The position numbers and the translations under genes were made by a program. This document shows positions 10,627 through 21,139 of a stretch of DNA of 64,000 bases, piece after piece. The notes beneath the pieces are model-generated. The model worked only from the letters and a program-made list of their open reading frames with translations, was not told the origin of the DNA and did not search any database. Where the stretch lies: positions 36,152,063 to 36,216,062 of the forward strand of contig CAMZMU010000059.1 of the NCBI GenBank assembly GCA_947311845.1, read 5' to 3'. Position 1 is the stretch's first letter, and each line of letters starts with the position of its first letter. Source of the stretch: Poa pratensis. Taxonomy: Eukaryota; Streptophyta; Magnoliopsida; Poales; Poaceae.

Positions 10627-10931
10627 TACAACGTGACACACAGGAGATTCACACCAATATGTTTCTTTTGTCATTCAATCTCGGGTCGAGCTAAAGACAA
10701 GTCGATCACGAGTGGCTTAAGTGCGAGTGTTTTTTATCCATACCCGACCAGGACACAATTGATATAACGCCCGCGATTTTGTGCTCGAAAAAACCATCAA
10801 GGTACACTATAGCAACCTTACACAGAAGCCGTTAGTTCAGAATAATTGCTTGGAGTATGCTACGGCGAGTACTTCCGTCTACCATTATCTCGACAAGAGG
10901 AGTATGTTCATTGCATTAATATTTGGAGATA

Positions 10932-11061
10932 CTCCCTCCGTGTCAAAAAGTAAGACGTTTAGCTACTTACCACACACATGTATCTAGACATGTTTTAGTG
11001 CAAGATTCACACATGTGTGTGGTAAGTAGCTAGAGAGTCTTACTTTTTGACACGGAGGGAG
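10932..11061. mobile_element. Stowaway (Tc1/Mariner) MITE, 130 bp
   Basis: The element starts CTCCCTCCGTGTCAAAAAGT and ends with its inverted copy, flanked by TA on both sides. The two arms pair over most of their length (CTTACCACACACATGT against ACATGTGTGTGGTAAG), leaving a short loop. This is the classic Triticeae Stowaway form. It lies 140 bp downstream of the WAT1-related gene's stop. A more decayed Stowaway-like half may follow at 11113-11188. Confidence 0.88.
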
Positions 11062-11200
11062 TATATATGTAGCAAACGCTCACTCCAGATACTACGCGCT
11101 TACGTCTAATTACTACCTTTATCCTACAATATAAGACCTTTTGGTAGGCTATTTTAACCAACCAAAACGTTTTATATTTTGAGACTAAGTAGCTCACTAG

Positions 11201-14200
11201 CTAGTTGGCTTCCATGCGAATTTGCACCTCGTGCTTCCCAACCTGCGCGCAATCCACGGCATTATCCGCCGCCACGCTGCCCCCGTTCCGATCTCCGTTC
11301 GCGGCGGCCCTGATTTGTTTGCGCTGCTCCTGCGCCTCCTTCCCTTTCCCCCAGAGGAACGCGTATAAGCCTAGGATGATCAGCATCGTTCCTAGCAAGC
11401 TGGAACCACAAGCAGGTTACAAGATCCGTCAGTAACAGCACTTGATCAGATTCCCAACAGTAAAATGCACTACTACTTTATATGAGTATGACCATCGATC
11501 CCAAGTCTGAAGATACGTAGAACAGAAAATCCAATCTCACCTCCCCACCGAGACATCTGTGCCAAGCAGCACTGAATCGAGAACGGTGGTGACGATCAGT
11601 GCCAACGAGTTGAACATGGAAGGGTAGGTGGGCCCGCGACGAGAGATAGCCCACGAGATCAAGCAGAAGCTGACTCCCGTGTTGAACACACCCTGATCAA
11701 AACACATGTGCAGGCCAAGTCTTATTAGGAACGGTCACCTCTAATTGCTACTGGCCAGCTCTAATTGCTACTTACAGAGTAGACGACGGTGACCAGCTGC
11801 AGGTCCCACTTGACGGCCCATGCAGATAGATCCCTGTCCAGTATCAATCCGAGCACCGCCGCCTGCACGGTCCCTGACACGCACGCTAGCATTGTAGAGA
11901 AGTACTTCGATGGAAACTCCTTGGACACTCGTACCTGAGTGCAGTTAGTTAGCTCGAATTGCTAGTTTAACGGAATTCATCGTTAAGGTTAAGAACAGTG
12001 TATTGCTAGTTCAACTAACTGTATCATTGAAATTCACAAGTGCTGATGAAGAACATGTATGCAAGCAACCTGTATAATGAACCAGAAGGCGTAGCTGAGG
12101 GAGCTGCCGGCGAGGAACAGTGTGCCAAGGAGCATGTTGTGGTGGTCATGGACGGAGGAGGCTGCGCCGGCCGCCTGCAAGTGCCGTTTCAGAAGGTGGG
12201 TAGGCCATAGATGCAGTGGCTTGCCTTTGTACATGGCGATCACCATCGTCCCTCCCACGCAAATCGCGGTGCCCACAACCTTCATCTTGCCCGGGCATGT
12301 CCCTATCTTCAGCTTCTCCACTCTGATCAAGTTTTCGGACCAGCGTTATCATACTGTCAGATCAATGCAGAATGTTCCAATTCCAATTTATTTACACGGC
12401 CTAGATAGTGGTCATTCAGGTCAGTTGCCAGTACATATGCGTATGCAATTAGACTAGGTTCATGATACCTTTATGCATGCACATATTCCGTAAGAAATAG
12501 TACTCCAGTCATTCTGAAGCAGAGTTAGGCAATGCAGAATAATAATAATAGCACTATATATTGTAACATACCGCAGTATTACAGCAGTGATAAAGGTGAC
12601 AACAGGGATCAGATTAAGGAAATCGACAGAATATCCCGCGTTGGTGGCACGCAGACCGTAGTAATGCAGTCCCATTGCTAGCACAATTCTGATGTCAAAT
12701 CACCAAAGGAAATCAGATTTTCTTTTCAAAGTACGATATATACATGGTTGTTCAATGTATGGAACAAGTACTGACCCAAACAAAGCGGTGATGGAGATCC
12801 TGCCCCATATCTTCAGGTTCAGCTTTTTGATCATCTCCCTGCACATGGGTCACAGTAAGTGTAACAGCGCTAGAAAAAATTGTATGCCAACAGTTTTAAC
12901 GACTGGCAATCCTGTCGAGCAGTGGCTGGAAGTCCACCTTACGCAATGGAAAGCTAGGCTTCTTTCTACGGCCGGCCGACTCGTCCTCCTCAACGCGGTG
13001 CTCTCAGCCCTATCGATCTACTGGATCTCAGTGCACGACATGCCGGTTTGGGTCAGAAAGGCGATCGATAAGCTGCGCCGAGCTTGGCTTTGGCGCGGAG
13101 AGGAGTCGTGCCATGGCGGTCATTGCAAGGTTGCTTGGAGAACAATCTGCAGGCCTCGTGACCTTGGCGGGCTCGGCATTGTCGACCTCGACAAGTTTGG
13201 TACTGCCCTCCGCCTGCGCTGGCTTTGGCTTGAGCGCACGGCGCCGGAGAAGCCCTGGGTCGGGATGCCGACCCCTTGTTCCTTGAGCGATCGCTCCCCG
13301 TTTGCTGCTGCTACGGTGGCCCAGGTTGGAGACGGGCGTCTGGCGCGCTTCTGGTTTGATAGCTGGCTAGAAGGCGGGAGTGCGCCGTTTCTCTCGCCTT
13401 CCCCCTCTACGCGGCGTCGCGACGGAAGCAGCGACTGCTGTTTGATGCGGTACGTGATCAGCGCTGGGTCAAGGACCTGATGGGGCGCGTCACGGCCGAG
13501 TTGCTGCCTGACTTCGTTCGCCTTTGGACTGTTGCCAATGGGCTAACCCTAGTGGACTCCATGCCGGACACGTTCGCTTGGCGAGGTACGGCATCCGGGG
13601 CTTACTCAGCGGCTTCAGCATGCAGATTGCAGTTCCTCGGGTCGACGGAATCACCGCTTTCTGCATCCATTTGGCAAGCGTGGGCACCGGCCAAGTGCAG
13701 GTTGCACGCTTGGCTAATTATCTAGAACAGAGTGCTTACCGCGGATCGCCTAATGGCGCGGCAGTGGCCTAACTCCTACTTCTGCCCCCTATGTCGGCGG
13801 AACCTCGAGACGGCGGAGCACCTCCTGCTTGAATGCCCCTGGTCACGATCGCTTTGGTGTAGGGTCGCGGCTAAGTTTGGGTATTCATCGCTAAACCCAA
13901 CTTCTTGGCCAGCTGGACCGTCGCCGTCCTTGCCGGGATGGCTGGCCTCCCTCGCCTCTGGCTCGGGCGATCGGCTGAAGACCTGCAAGACGATCGCTCT
14001 CCTGGTTATTTGGGCCATCTGGCGGGAGAGGAACGCGCGCATCTTCCGTGAGATTGACCGTTCCCCCATGGCGGCGGCGGACGAGGTGTTCGACGAACTA
14101 AACACTTGGGCGTTGGCGGGATGTCGCCATCTTAGAAGACGCGAGTAATCCGTCTAGCTCTTCGGGTTCTTTGGGGTGGTTTGGGTGGAAAGCTTCGTGC

Positions 14201-16529
14201 TTCTCTCTTCTCCACTTTGTTTCACTGTAATGTCCTGTTCCTTGTAACAGTTTCCCTCTATCAATGAAATCGCAGCTCTCCTGCGTTATTTAAAAAAAAC
14301 AGTTTTAACGAAGATATGGTATTAAAAAAAATTTAGAGCAAGCTTCATCTGAAATCTAAATTTGAAGAATCTGTGTTGTGAGACGACATGGAAGGGATGA
14401 AATGCAATAGGACTGTTGCCCAACAAGAAATTTCTATCTAATGCATCCTATCTTGTTTTTTTATTTTGAAAAGGGCCCGGGTAGTACCTGGCCTCTGCAT
14501 GAAAATGACGCAGACAGCCCCCATCATGATATTTCTTGTATGTGTGCTAAATAAACAACAACGTTTTCTTTCCGAATTGGTATACAGTTACACATCAATT
14601 GTCAACAACACGGTCGACTGATACATGTGGCACACATATTTAGCATGCCAAACATTGCTTCTCAAAGTTGTCCAGCGCATGCCTTGCTAAAACCGAGACA
14701 TTGCCGAAATTGCATGACACTAGCTGTGGACGTACTTAAAAAACTTGCTCGTTTGTTTGTTCCATATCACATCAAATGTCATGATTCCGTGTTGACGCAT
14801 ATCTAGCATTCTATTTGTGTTTATGACACTTTACACACATGGAAATATGAATTTTATTTCTTTTATTTTTCCTTGGAAAGTAGGCAAGAGTTCTCCCAAT
14901 TCGATTATTAAAAAAAACAAGTTTGAAGTGTTCGCACTTTTCTTCATAGAAATTCCAAAAGATTAATGTGAAATTAAAAAATATATAATCTGTTATGTTT
15001 TATTTATTGCGGCTGTGATTTGAGATATGATGGGATTCTTGTCATCAGTTCGACGTTCTTTTCTGCATCAAACATTCTATATCACCATCAGTATGTTCAG
15101 AGCTGCCTATATGCAGGTGATATGAAACTTGAGGACAAAAAAATATGTTTAAATTCCAAAACAACTAGATAATACTATGCATGAGCCAACATACAATGAT
15201 ATGAAATGACTAAAATAAATTTCACAAGATGTAAACTATGTGGCATTAGTAACTTATGTATAATAATAATGTATTAAGTAATTTTGGTACATACGGTCTA
15301 GCAAGCTATAAATATTTGTATGTGTATACTTCTCAGTCATTGTATTGACAACATCTATTACTATATGCTATCACGCAATTGAATTTGATCGGGTGGCCAT
15401 ATAAAAGAAAGAATGGTCAGCCATCCAGATAGGTTCTACCTTATACCCCCCGCAGCGTTGCAAACATTTTCGGCAATTGGCTAAACGGGGTGGATCCTAG
15501 GTTTAAACTACATATTAGGGTGGGAGCGATTGCCGTTATTTGGTCGCTATGGCTATGTAGAAATGAAAAAGTTTTTAATGATAAAAAATCTTCTGTTATG
15601 CAGGTTATCTACCGATGCACAGCTACTCTCCGATCTTGGTCGGCCCTGCAGCGTGTGGAGCACCACGAGCTGTTTTTGGAGGTATCGTCACGTTTGGAGG
15701 CTGCGGCGTGGGAGTTTTTCTCCCAACATGGATGGCCACATAATCTCCGGATCGATCCTCCACCACCTTAGGCGTCTTTACAATTTCTCATTATGATATG
15801 TAATTCACTTTTTATTTTTGGCATTCTTCGGAACTTTTGAACTCGTTGGGGCTGTGTGCATGCTAGTTATGCAGAGGCCGGGTGTAATGCTTAATACTCT
15901 TTAAATAATAAAATGGCTTTAGCGAAAAAAATATAAAAGAAAGAATAACATTGTAGAGCCATAGAAAAGGAACAAAAACTCAGGTGTAGAATAATTTGAA
16001 ATTTGGTTAAGCAGCACAAAATATAAAATAATAAGTTCTGGTAAGAGAGGTTGCAGCATCTTTTTCCTGCTATAGAGGCAAACATCATCAGGCTTTTTCT
16101 ATCTATATCTATGTTTGCAACTTGAGTGAACTCATATTTATACAATTATCATGCTAATTCCTAGTAAATTATACGAAATCCTACCACACAGTAGGATATT
16201 CTCGCACTGCCTTTGAATAAATTAATTTTGGAAGTCCAACCGCACAGATCATAAGACGTATGGGAGAAAGAAAAACAGACGTAACGTAGTGGGCCATAGT
16301 ATATGTACCTCTCGAAGTAGAAGGCGAAGGGGGCGACGGTAATGGAGCCAATGAGGTTGCGGTAGGCGAGGAGGACGAAAGGCGCCATGCCGACGTTGAA
16401 GGCGACCTTGGACAGGAGGAGGGCGCCCATGGTGAAGACCTGCACCAGCACCATGCTCGCCGGGAGCAGCAGCCCCTCCGCCAGTAACAGCTTCTTTTTC
16501 ATCTCCGCACCGGCGACATCCACCGACAT
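11201..16529 (-). CDS. WAT1-related (EamA/UMAMIT) membrane transporter, seven exons, intact
   Basis: This plant drug/metabolite transporter family has ten membrane helices in two EamA repeats and moves amino acids, auxin or related solutes across plasma or vacuolar membranes. Exons on the - strand are 16529-16309, 12838-12776, 12688-12572, 12322-12070, 11934-11776, 11692-11541 and 11399-11201. All introns are GT-AG and the exons sum to 1164 bp, 387 residues plus stop, with no lesion. ATG 16529 is chosen because the upstream in-frame codon is TTG. Motifs include MGALLLSKVAFNVGMAP, YYGLRATNAGYSVDFLNLIP, VGGTMVIAMYKG and GVFNTGVSFCLISWAISRRG. The C-terminal tail is hydrophilic. Intron 1 is 3.47 kb because two LINEs sit in it. 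The substrate cannot be told from sequence. Confidence 0.93.
12903..14297 (+). mobile_element. 5'-truncated L1-type LINE in intron 1, with 14-bp target duplication
   Basis: The element lies antisense to the host gene. It encodes the end of a reverse transcriptase (WKARLLSTAGRLVLLNAVLS, GGLGIVDL) and the zf-RVT region (FAWRGTASGAYSA, CPLCRRNLETAEHLLLECPW), ending RRE stop near 14148. A 3' UTR and an A-rich tail follow. The duplication AACAGTTTTAACGA occurs at 12889-12902 and 14298-14311. Frame changes near 13440 and 13725 show it is dead. Confidence 0.9.
14312..15398. other. Remaining intron 1 sequence between two LINEs
   Basis: AT-rich sequence with no coding frame, inverted repeat or known element that I can support. 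Confidence 0.5.
15415..15930 (+). mobile_element. Short 3' fragment of a LINE in intron 1, with 16-bp target duplication
   Basis: The duplication ATATAAAAGAAAGAAT occurs at 15399-15414 and 15931-15946. Between them is the C-terminal end of LINE ORF2 (MDPRFKLHIRVGAIAVIWSL, CRNEKVFNDKK, stop near 15769), a 3' UTR containing ATGCAGAGGCCGGG and an A-rich end. The same UTR word occurs in the LINE at 21295, so they are relatives. Confidence 0.9.
15947..16308. other. 5' part of intron 1 of the WAT1-related gene
   Basis: Plain AT-rich intron sequence up to the donor GT at 16308-16307 (minus strand). Nothing else seen. Confidence 0.5.
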
Positions 16530-16725
16530 GTTGATGTTCTCCCGCAGCTCGATCAAGGCGATCTTCCAAAGCTAGGCTGAAGTTGAAGATACGTGTGCAG
16601 CAGCAAGTGAGCACACTGATCGATCTGACTGAAATGCAGTATCGAATCGATTGCAGCAATGTTTTTTTCGTGGAGTGATTGCAGCAATACTAGCAATAGC
16701 TAGGCGCCGTGAGATAGAGGTGTGT

Positions 16726-16735
16726 GTATATATAC
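16726..16735 (-). promoter_or_regulatory. Putative TATA box of the WAT1-related gene
   Basis: GTATATATAC lies about 195 bp upstream of ATG 16529 on the - strand. It is the only strong TATA-like run in this region. Confidence 0.4.
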
Positions 16736-17395
16736 ATGGCAAACAACTCAGGTGCTTAGTCTATACGACCTGTTTGGTGTCAAATCTCACTGAAAGAAAA
16801 CATAGAAGCAGGAAAGAGACAAAATGTAGCTATGCTGGCTTGACCGAGGACAGATGCGTGTTTGATGGTCTCTGGCTGCGACGACTGCAGAACACAAACG
16901 CGTCGTGGGTCCGTCCTTGTATAATATGTATGCCGTATGTGCAGTTTTGAGGGTCGTCATTGTTAATTAGTTTAACGTAAACTCGTCAGGCTTTAAAATA
17001 TGAAGGTTATGCTTGGTCCAGCAAATTTTTCAAGTCAAGATGATTCGGTTCTCACTTGGTTTACCGCCGCGAACTTGTTGAAAAGTGTGATGCTATATTA
17101 ATTTACTTCAAAGACCGGCCACTACTAAACTGGTGACATGGAAAGAGCAATGAGCTGAAAGAAATACCAGATTGCCTTGAATCACGCCTCCCATCCCTAA
17201 TGCATGTTACTACCCACCTCAGCACGTAGGTTCAGCCGTTCTTAAAAACTAACGATATTCTTTCCACAAAAACTAATGGTATCAGACCAAACCTGTCTTG
17301 TTTGTAATATTTTAATTAAAGTAAATTCCACCTTTTTCCCCATATTTTCGATTTCATGACTTTGTTTACCCCATGTATACTTTTTGCAACATTAA
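16736..17395. other. Upstream region of the WAT1-related gene
   Basis: No gene, repeat or clear element. Presumed promoter and intergenic DNA. Confidence 0.4.
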
Positions 17396-17410
17396 ACTTG
17401 TGACATGTTT

Positions 17411-17704
17411 TTTTTTTTGAGAAACACAGTAGAACGCAGCTTCATATACACGCGCACACACTCATCCTATGAACGCACGCACGCACACCCTACCCCTATG
17501 AGTACCTCCGTGAGACTGAGTCGGCGGGTCGAGTCTTGCGATTGACGAAGTCACCACGGGAGCCTCGCTGTCGACGAGAACGTCGCCTTCCACTGAAGGA
17601 TATTCTGCCATTAAATGAGAAACACCAGCGTTAAATCTGGGGTTTGAACTCTGATGGGCGGGGTACAACCACCCACCTAACCATCTTTCCACAGGCAAGT
17701 TCTC
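17411..17704 (-). mobile_element. tRNA-derived SINE with 15-bp target duplication
   Basis: ACTTGTGACATGTTT occurs at 17396-17410 and 17705-17719. On the - strand the insert starts with tRNA-like promoter boxes (A box near TGGTTAGGTGGGTGG, B box near AGTTCAAACCCCAG) and ends in a poly(A) tail, seen as the T run after 17410. These are the marks of a Pol III SINE. Its sequence with repeated ACGCACGCACAC is common in Triticeae, from memory. Confidence 0.82.
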
Positions 17705-17886
17705 ACTTGTGACATGTTTCAAATTCTACCCATTTAACAATTCCCTGTTCTGACAACCTGAGCCCAATGTCAGGCCAACGTGGTGTGCCAGCTGCTAACT
17801 CGGAAGTGTATTAATTGTTGTTTCACATTCTCGCCCAACACGCTCGACCTGATCGACTAACCCGTGGTAACCATCTAACCAGGACT

Positions 17887-18126
17887 TAGCTGCATCGAAT
17901 ATGTAAGATTGGGAAGGTCGATCTGGTTGTTATGCCGGGGCGGCGGCCCCGGAGCTGGTGGTGTTGTTTTTGTGGCGTTTGTTCGACTTGGGTCGTGGGC
18001 GGCGGGTAGCTGCATCGAATATGTAAGATTGGGAAGGTCGATCTGGTTGTTATGCCGGGGCGGCGGCCCCGGAGCTGGTGGTGTTGTTTTTGTGGCGTTT
18101 GTTCGACTTGGGTCGTGTGGGCGACG
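17887..18126. repeat. Near-perfect 120 bp tandem duplication
   Basis: Bases 17887-18006 repeat at 18007-18126 with the exact offset of 120. Each copy starts TAGCTGCATCGAATATGTAA and includes flanking DNA, the left target duplication and the first part of the LINE tail insert, so the duplication is younger than that insertion. Confidence 0.92.
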
Positions 18127-18250
18127 GGTCGTCTCGTCTGTGTCATTCTTTTGTACAACTTGTATGTTTTTTTGACCCGGTTTCCCTTATAAACTGGGTC
18201 ACCTCTTTCTATCTATTCGGGCGGTGGATCGACCACCTTGTGCTCAAAAA
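17913..18250 (+). mobile_element. LINE 3'-end insert with 15-bp target duplication
   Basis: AATATGTAAGATTGG occurs at 17898-17912 and 18251-18265. The insert ends in an A run after CTTGTGCTC. It has only 3' UTR-like sequence (GTATGTTTTTTTGACCCGG, then AAACTGGGTCACC). Part of its length is the later tandem duplication. Confidence 0.75.
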
Positions 18251-18265
18251 AATATGTAAGATTGG

Positions 18266-19639
18266 TCTAGCCACGCCAAGTCCCTAAGGGGGTTGCGGCC
18301 AAGATCAGAGGCTTGTGTAGATCAATGCTCGGGCGCATGCGGCGCCCTTCGTCTTCAGCCTCGCGGGACACTTCCTCAGTGCTATCCCACCATATGGAGG
18401 GAAACAACGACCACCTAGATGTAGCTTCTTCCGGCGCCAAAGAAGATTGCCCTTTCGTCGAAGCTCGCTGCTGTCTTGCATAATCCCTAACTGTAGTCTC
18501 TAGATACCATCCGGAATGAGGAATCAACGTAGATTTGGTGAGGGTTGCGTCTAGGTGGCATGTTAATTATTGGGTGTGGGTCGGGTGAGATTAACAAGTC
18601 GGATGTGCTGATTGGAGAAAATACAAAAATGCAATGCACTGATCAGCAGACCTACCGACCACGTTGGCCTAACAAGTGGGCCAGTGCTATCGTAGCCAGG
18701 GGAAATGATTAAATAGGGCAAAACTCGATACACGGTTAGAAGTTTAGGGTAAAACGTCGCACCATAAATTAAATGGGGGCAAACACCATCACAAAAAATA
18801 AAAAACAGATAGTAAAAGATGGAATTCAATCGTAATAAATAGATTAATGACTATTTTTTTAGTCTCAAGCGAATGCATTTCAGATGTTTATAACTATTCA
18901 ATTAAGAATTGCGTTTTTGACTTGTTTCCCTTGCGGGAAGAGTAAAAATACCTTTGAGCACAGGACTGAAAGAAAAGACGGAAGACGGGCTAACTAATAT
19001 AGCAATTGTAGGAGTAAGCTTTCGCATCACGACCCGACCTGCCGATCCATTAACTGGTCCTAGGTAGCATTATTTATTTTCCCACGTTTTTGGGTGTGGA
19101 CGCCTCCCCTTCACGTGCCTAATTTGTGTCTCCATCCCAGCTGCCATACAGACGTTGAAGATGTGTATAGTACACGCTTGCGGAGTTGCGGTTACTAACT
19201 GATTTGAGAAGAGGCATAGTGCCAAGCATGCTTTCGTTTTCTGTGCAAACAAGACACAACACCAATGGGGGAAGTTGTTTGGCCGGCCATCTGGAGTGAA
19301 GACGAAGGAGCCGTCTAAGAAAGCCCAACCTCAAAAAAACACAACACCACGTGAATACGTGATGCCGAGGTTGTTCGAGGCACAACACAGTTTGGTTCAT
19401 GGCTTCTCCATATGCTGTTTTCCAAACTTCTTCCAATTGTTCTTGGATGGGAGATCTGGTTTGCGCCAACCAATCTATGTTTATAAAGGGATGAAATATC
19501 AACAATAATTTTTTACTGGTCTTAGATTGAGCGCAACATTCATCATCGCAAGATGAAGAATGTGCTTCTAAAGGTCGACACTCTTGTGCCTTTGACTACT
19601 CTCCCTCTCTTGGCCTTTAATGTTTGAAGTGCTGAGATC
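18266..19639. other. Non-coding stretch, no gene supported
   Basis: Short open frames on both strands have no recognisable domain. No inverted repeats or LTR signals were found. Confidence 0.4.
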
Positions 19640-20290
19640 AAAGGGTTTCACTCACCATTGGAGATTTTGGCTCAGCGTTATCCTTTGCCAGCACTGAATC
19701 TCGGATCATTGTGAATGGCAGCCCTGAAGAGAAAAGTTCTAACGTGCGAGGTGTATGTCAAGTCAAGGAGACAACATCTCTCTGTTTCTTCGTGATTGCA
19801 ATGAATGTCCTGACATCCTTGTTGATCAAGGCAGAGGAAGCAGGGATTATGAACGTGATGTCGGGATGTGCTGCCTCTGTAAGACTGTAACAATGTGGTT
19901 TGTTTCATCATGCCCTCTCTACCTGATCTCACCTTCGCTCGTGATGCTCTCGACATATTTGGGGAGCCTCCGGAGTCCGGATTTCGGATTAATTTCACCA
20001 AATCGTTGGTGATTCTTATCAGGCGCTGGTATCATCATTATCCTTGTCATGGAAGTTTTCCCTATAAGTACTAGGGCCTTCAGCTTGTAATTGGGCAGCT
20101 TCGCAACGCAGATTGGCAGCAGACTACAAATAAAGCTCTCAAGAGTATGCCTGGACGGCAGAGCACCTTGCTAGCACGAGGAGGTGGGCTAATCATTGTG
20201 AACACAGTTATCTCCGCTAAACCTATACACCATATGTTGATTGATGAGGCCCCAAAATACTTAATTGTGATTATTCATAAAGCGACGCCA
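19640..20290 (+). mobile_element. Degenerate LINE reverse transcriptase fragment
   Basis: Broken frames give LINE RT landmarks: DLTFARDALDIFGEPPESGF, INFTKS, GQLRNADWQ, MPGRQSTLLARGGG and IVNTVISAKPIHHMLIDEAP. This is the region just after the catalytic core of L1-type RT. It has stops and no visible target duplications. It may belong with the RNase H piece that starts at 21140. Confidence 0.7.
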
Positions 20291-20469
20291 AGATCCACTA
20301 AAAAAAGAATGAAGTGACACTAGAGCGGGTAACAACATAACGAGATGAAGCAACACAAGGGAGGGGAGACAACATAGGGCCTAGCGTGTCGGCACAAAAA
20401 GATGACGTGGAGGCAGAAGAAGGCTTCAAAATCAGGTAGTGGGGGACCGGGGGCACCTATTTAGATATA

Positions 20470-20628
20470 CTCCCTCCTATTCTAAATATAAGATATTTTA
20501 GATGTTTCACACGTTTACTAGATGCGAAATAAAATGATGGAACATACAAATTAAAATGTGTAGATACATATGGATACATGTAAATCTATAAAAATGCTAA
20601 ATCATTTTATATTTAGAAAAGGAGGAAG
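20470..20628. mobile_element. Stowaway-type MITE, 159 bp
   Basis: It starts CTCCCTCCTATTCTAAATAT and ends with the inverted ATATTTAGAAAAGGAGGAAG, with TA at 20468-20469 and 20629-20630. It is AT-rich and non-coding. Confidence 0.8.
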
Positions 20629-20640
20629 TACAAGATATGG

Positions 20641-21139
20641 CGCAAAGCGTTTTCTAGACCAGTCCCAAGGAAGTTCCTTGATGTGAGTTTCTTGTGGATC
20701 CAGAGAACCTCTTGAAAGCATTAATGCTTCAGAGGTTTGCGCATCGTAACTCCCCAATTGTCAATAACATGTTTTCTGAATTCTCTTATTCTAAATTTCA
20801 CAACAATATGTTCATTTTTATTTTACTAAATCTTATTTAAATCTTTCGGAGAATGAGTGTCGATAACCTCATTAGAGATCTAGGATTTATAGTGGCTTAA
20901 TTTTAGGCATAATACTAAATTAAAGACTTGGCGATTTAATAAATTAAACTATTTTGTCATATGCAAGTGTGCTAATTAACCAAGAGTGAGAAGTCGTAAT
21001 AGTGATTGCTCTTGGCAGATGGTTACTGGGCTTTTAGTTGGTTGAACACATGTCCAATCAATTAAGTATTGGCTAGTTTATTATGTACTTATCTCTAGCC
21101 TCTTCAAAACTGAACCTTCTACAAGTCGTGACACCCCCT
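20641..21139. other. Non-coding stretch
   Basis: AT-rich. No gene or element supported. Confidence 0.4.

Noticed and set aside
11113..11188. Decayed Stowaway-like half next to the WAT1-related gene
   Set aside because: The two arms match only loosely and no TA pair is certain.
17462..17722. 86-codon - strand frame, possible tRNA gene
   Set aside because: The tRNA-like A and B boxes belong to a SINE with poly(A) and target duplications; no cloverleaf could be drawn.
19119..19505. 128-codon - strand frame
   Set aside because: No domain, biased composition, no neighbours to support it.
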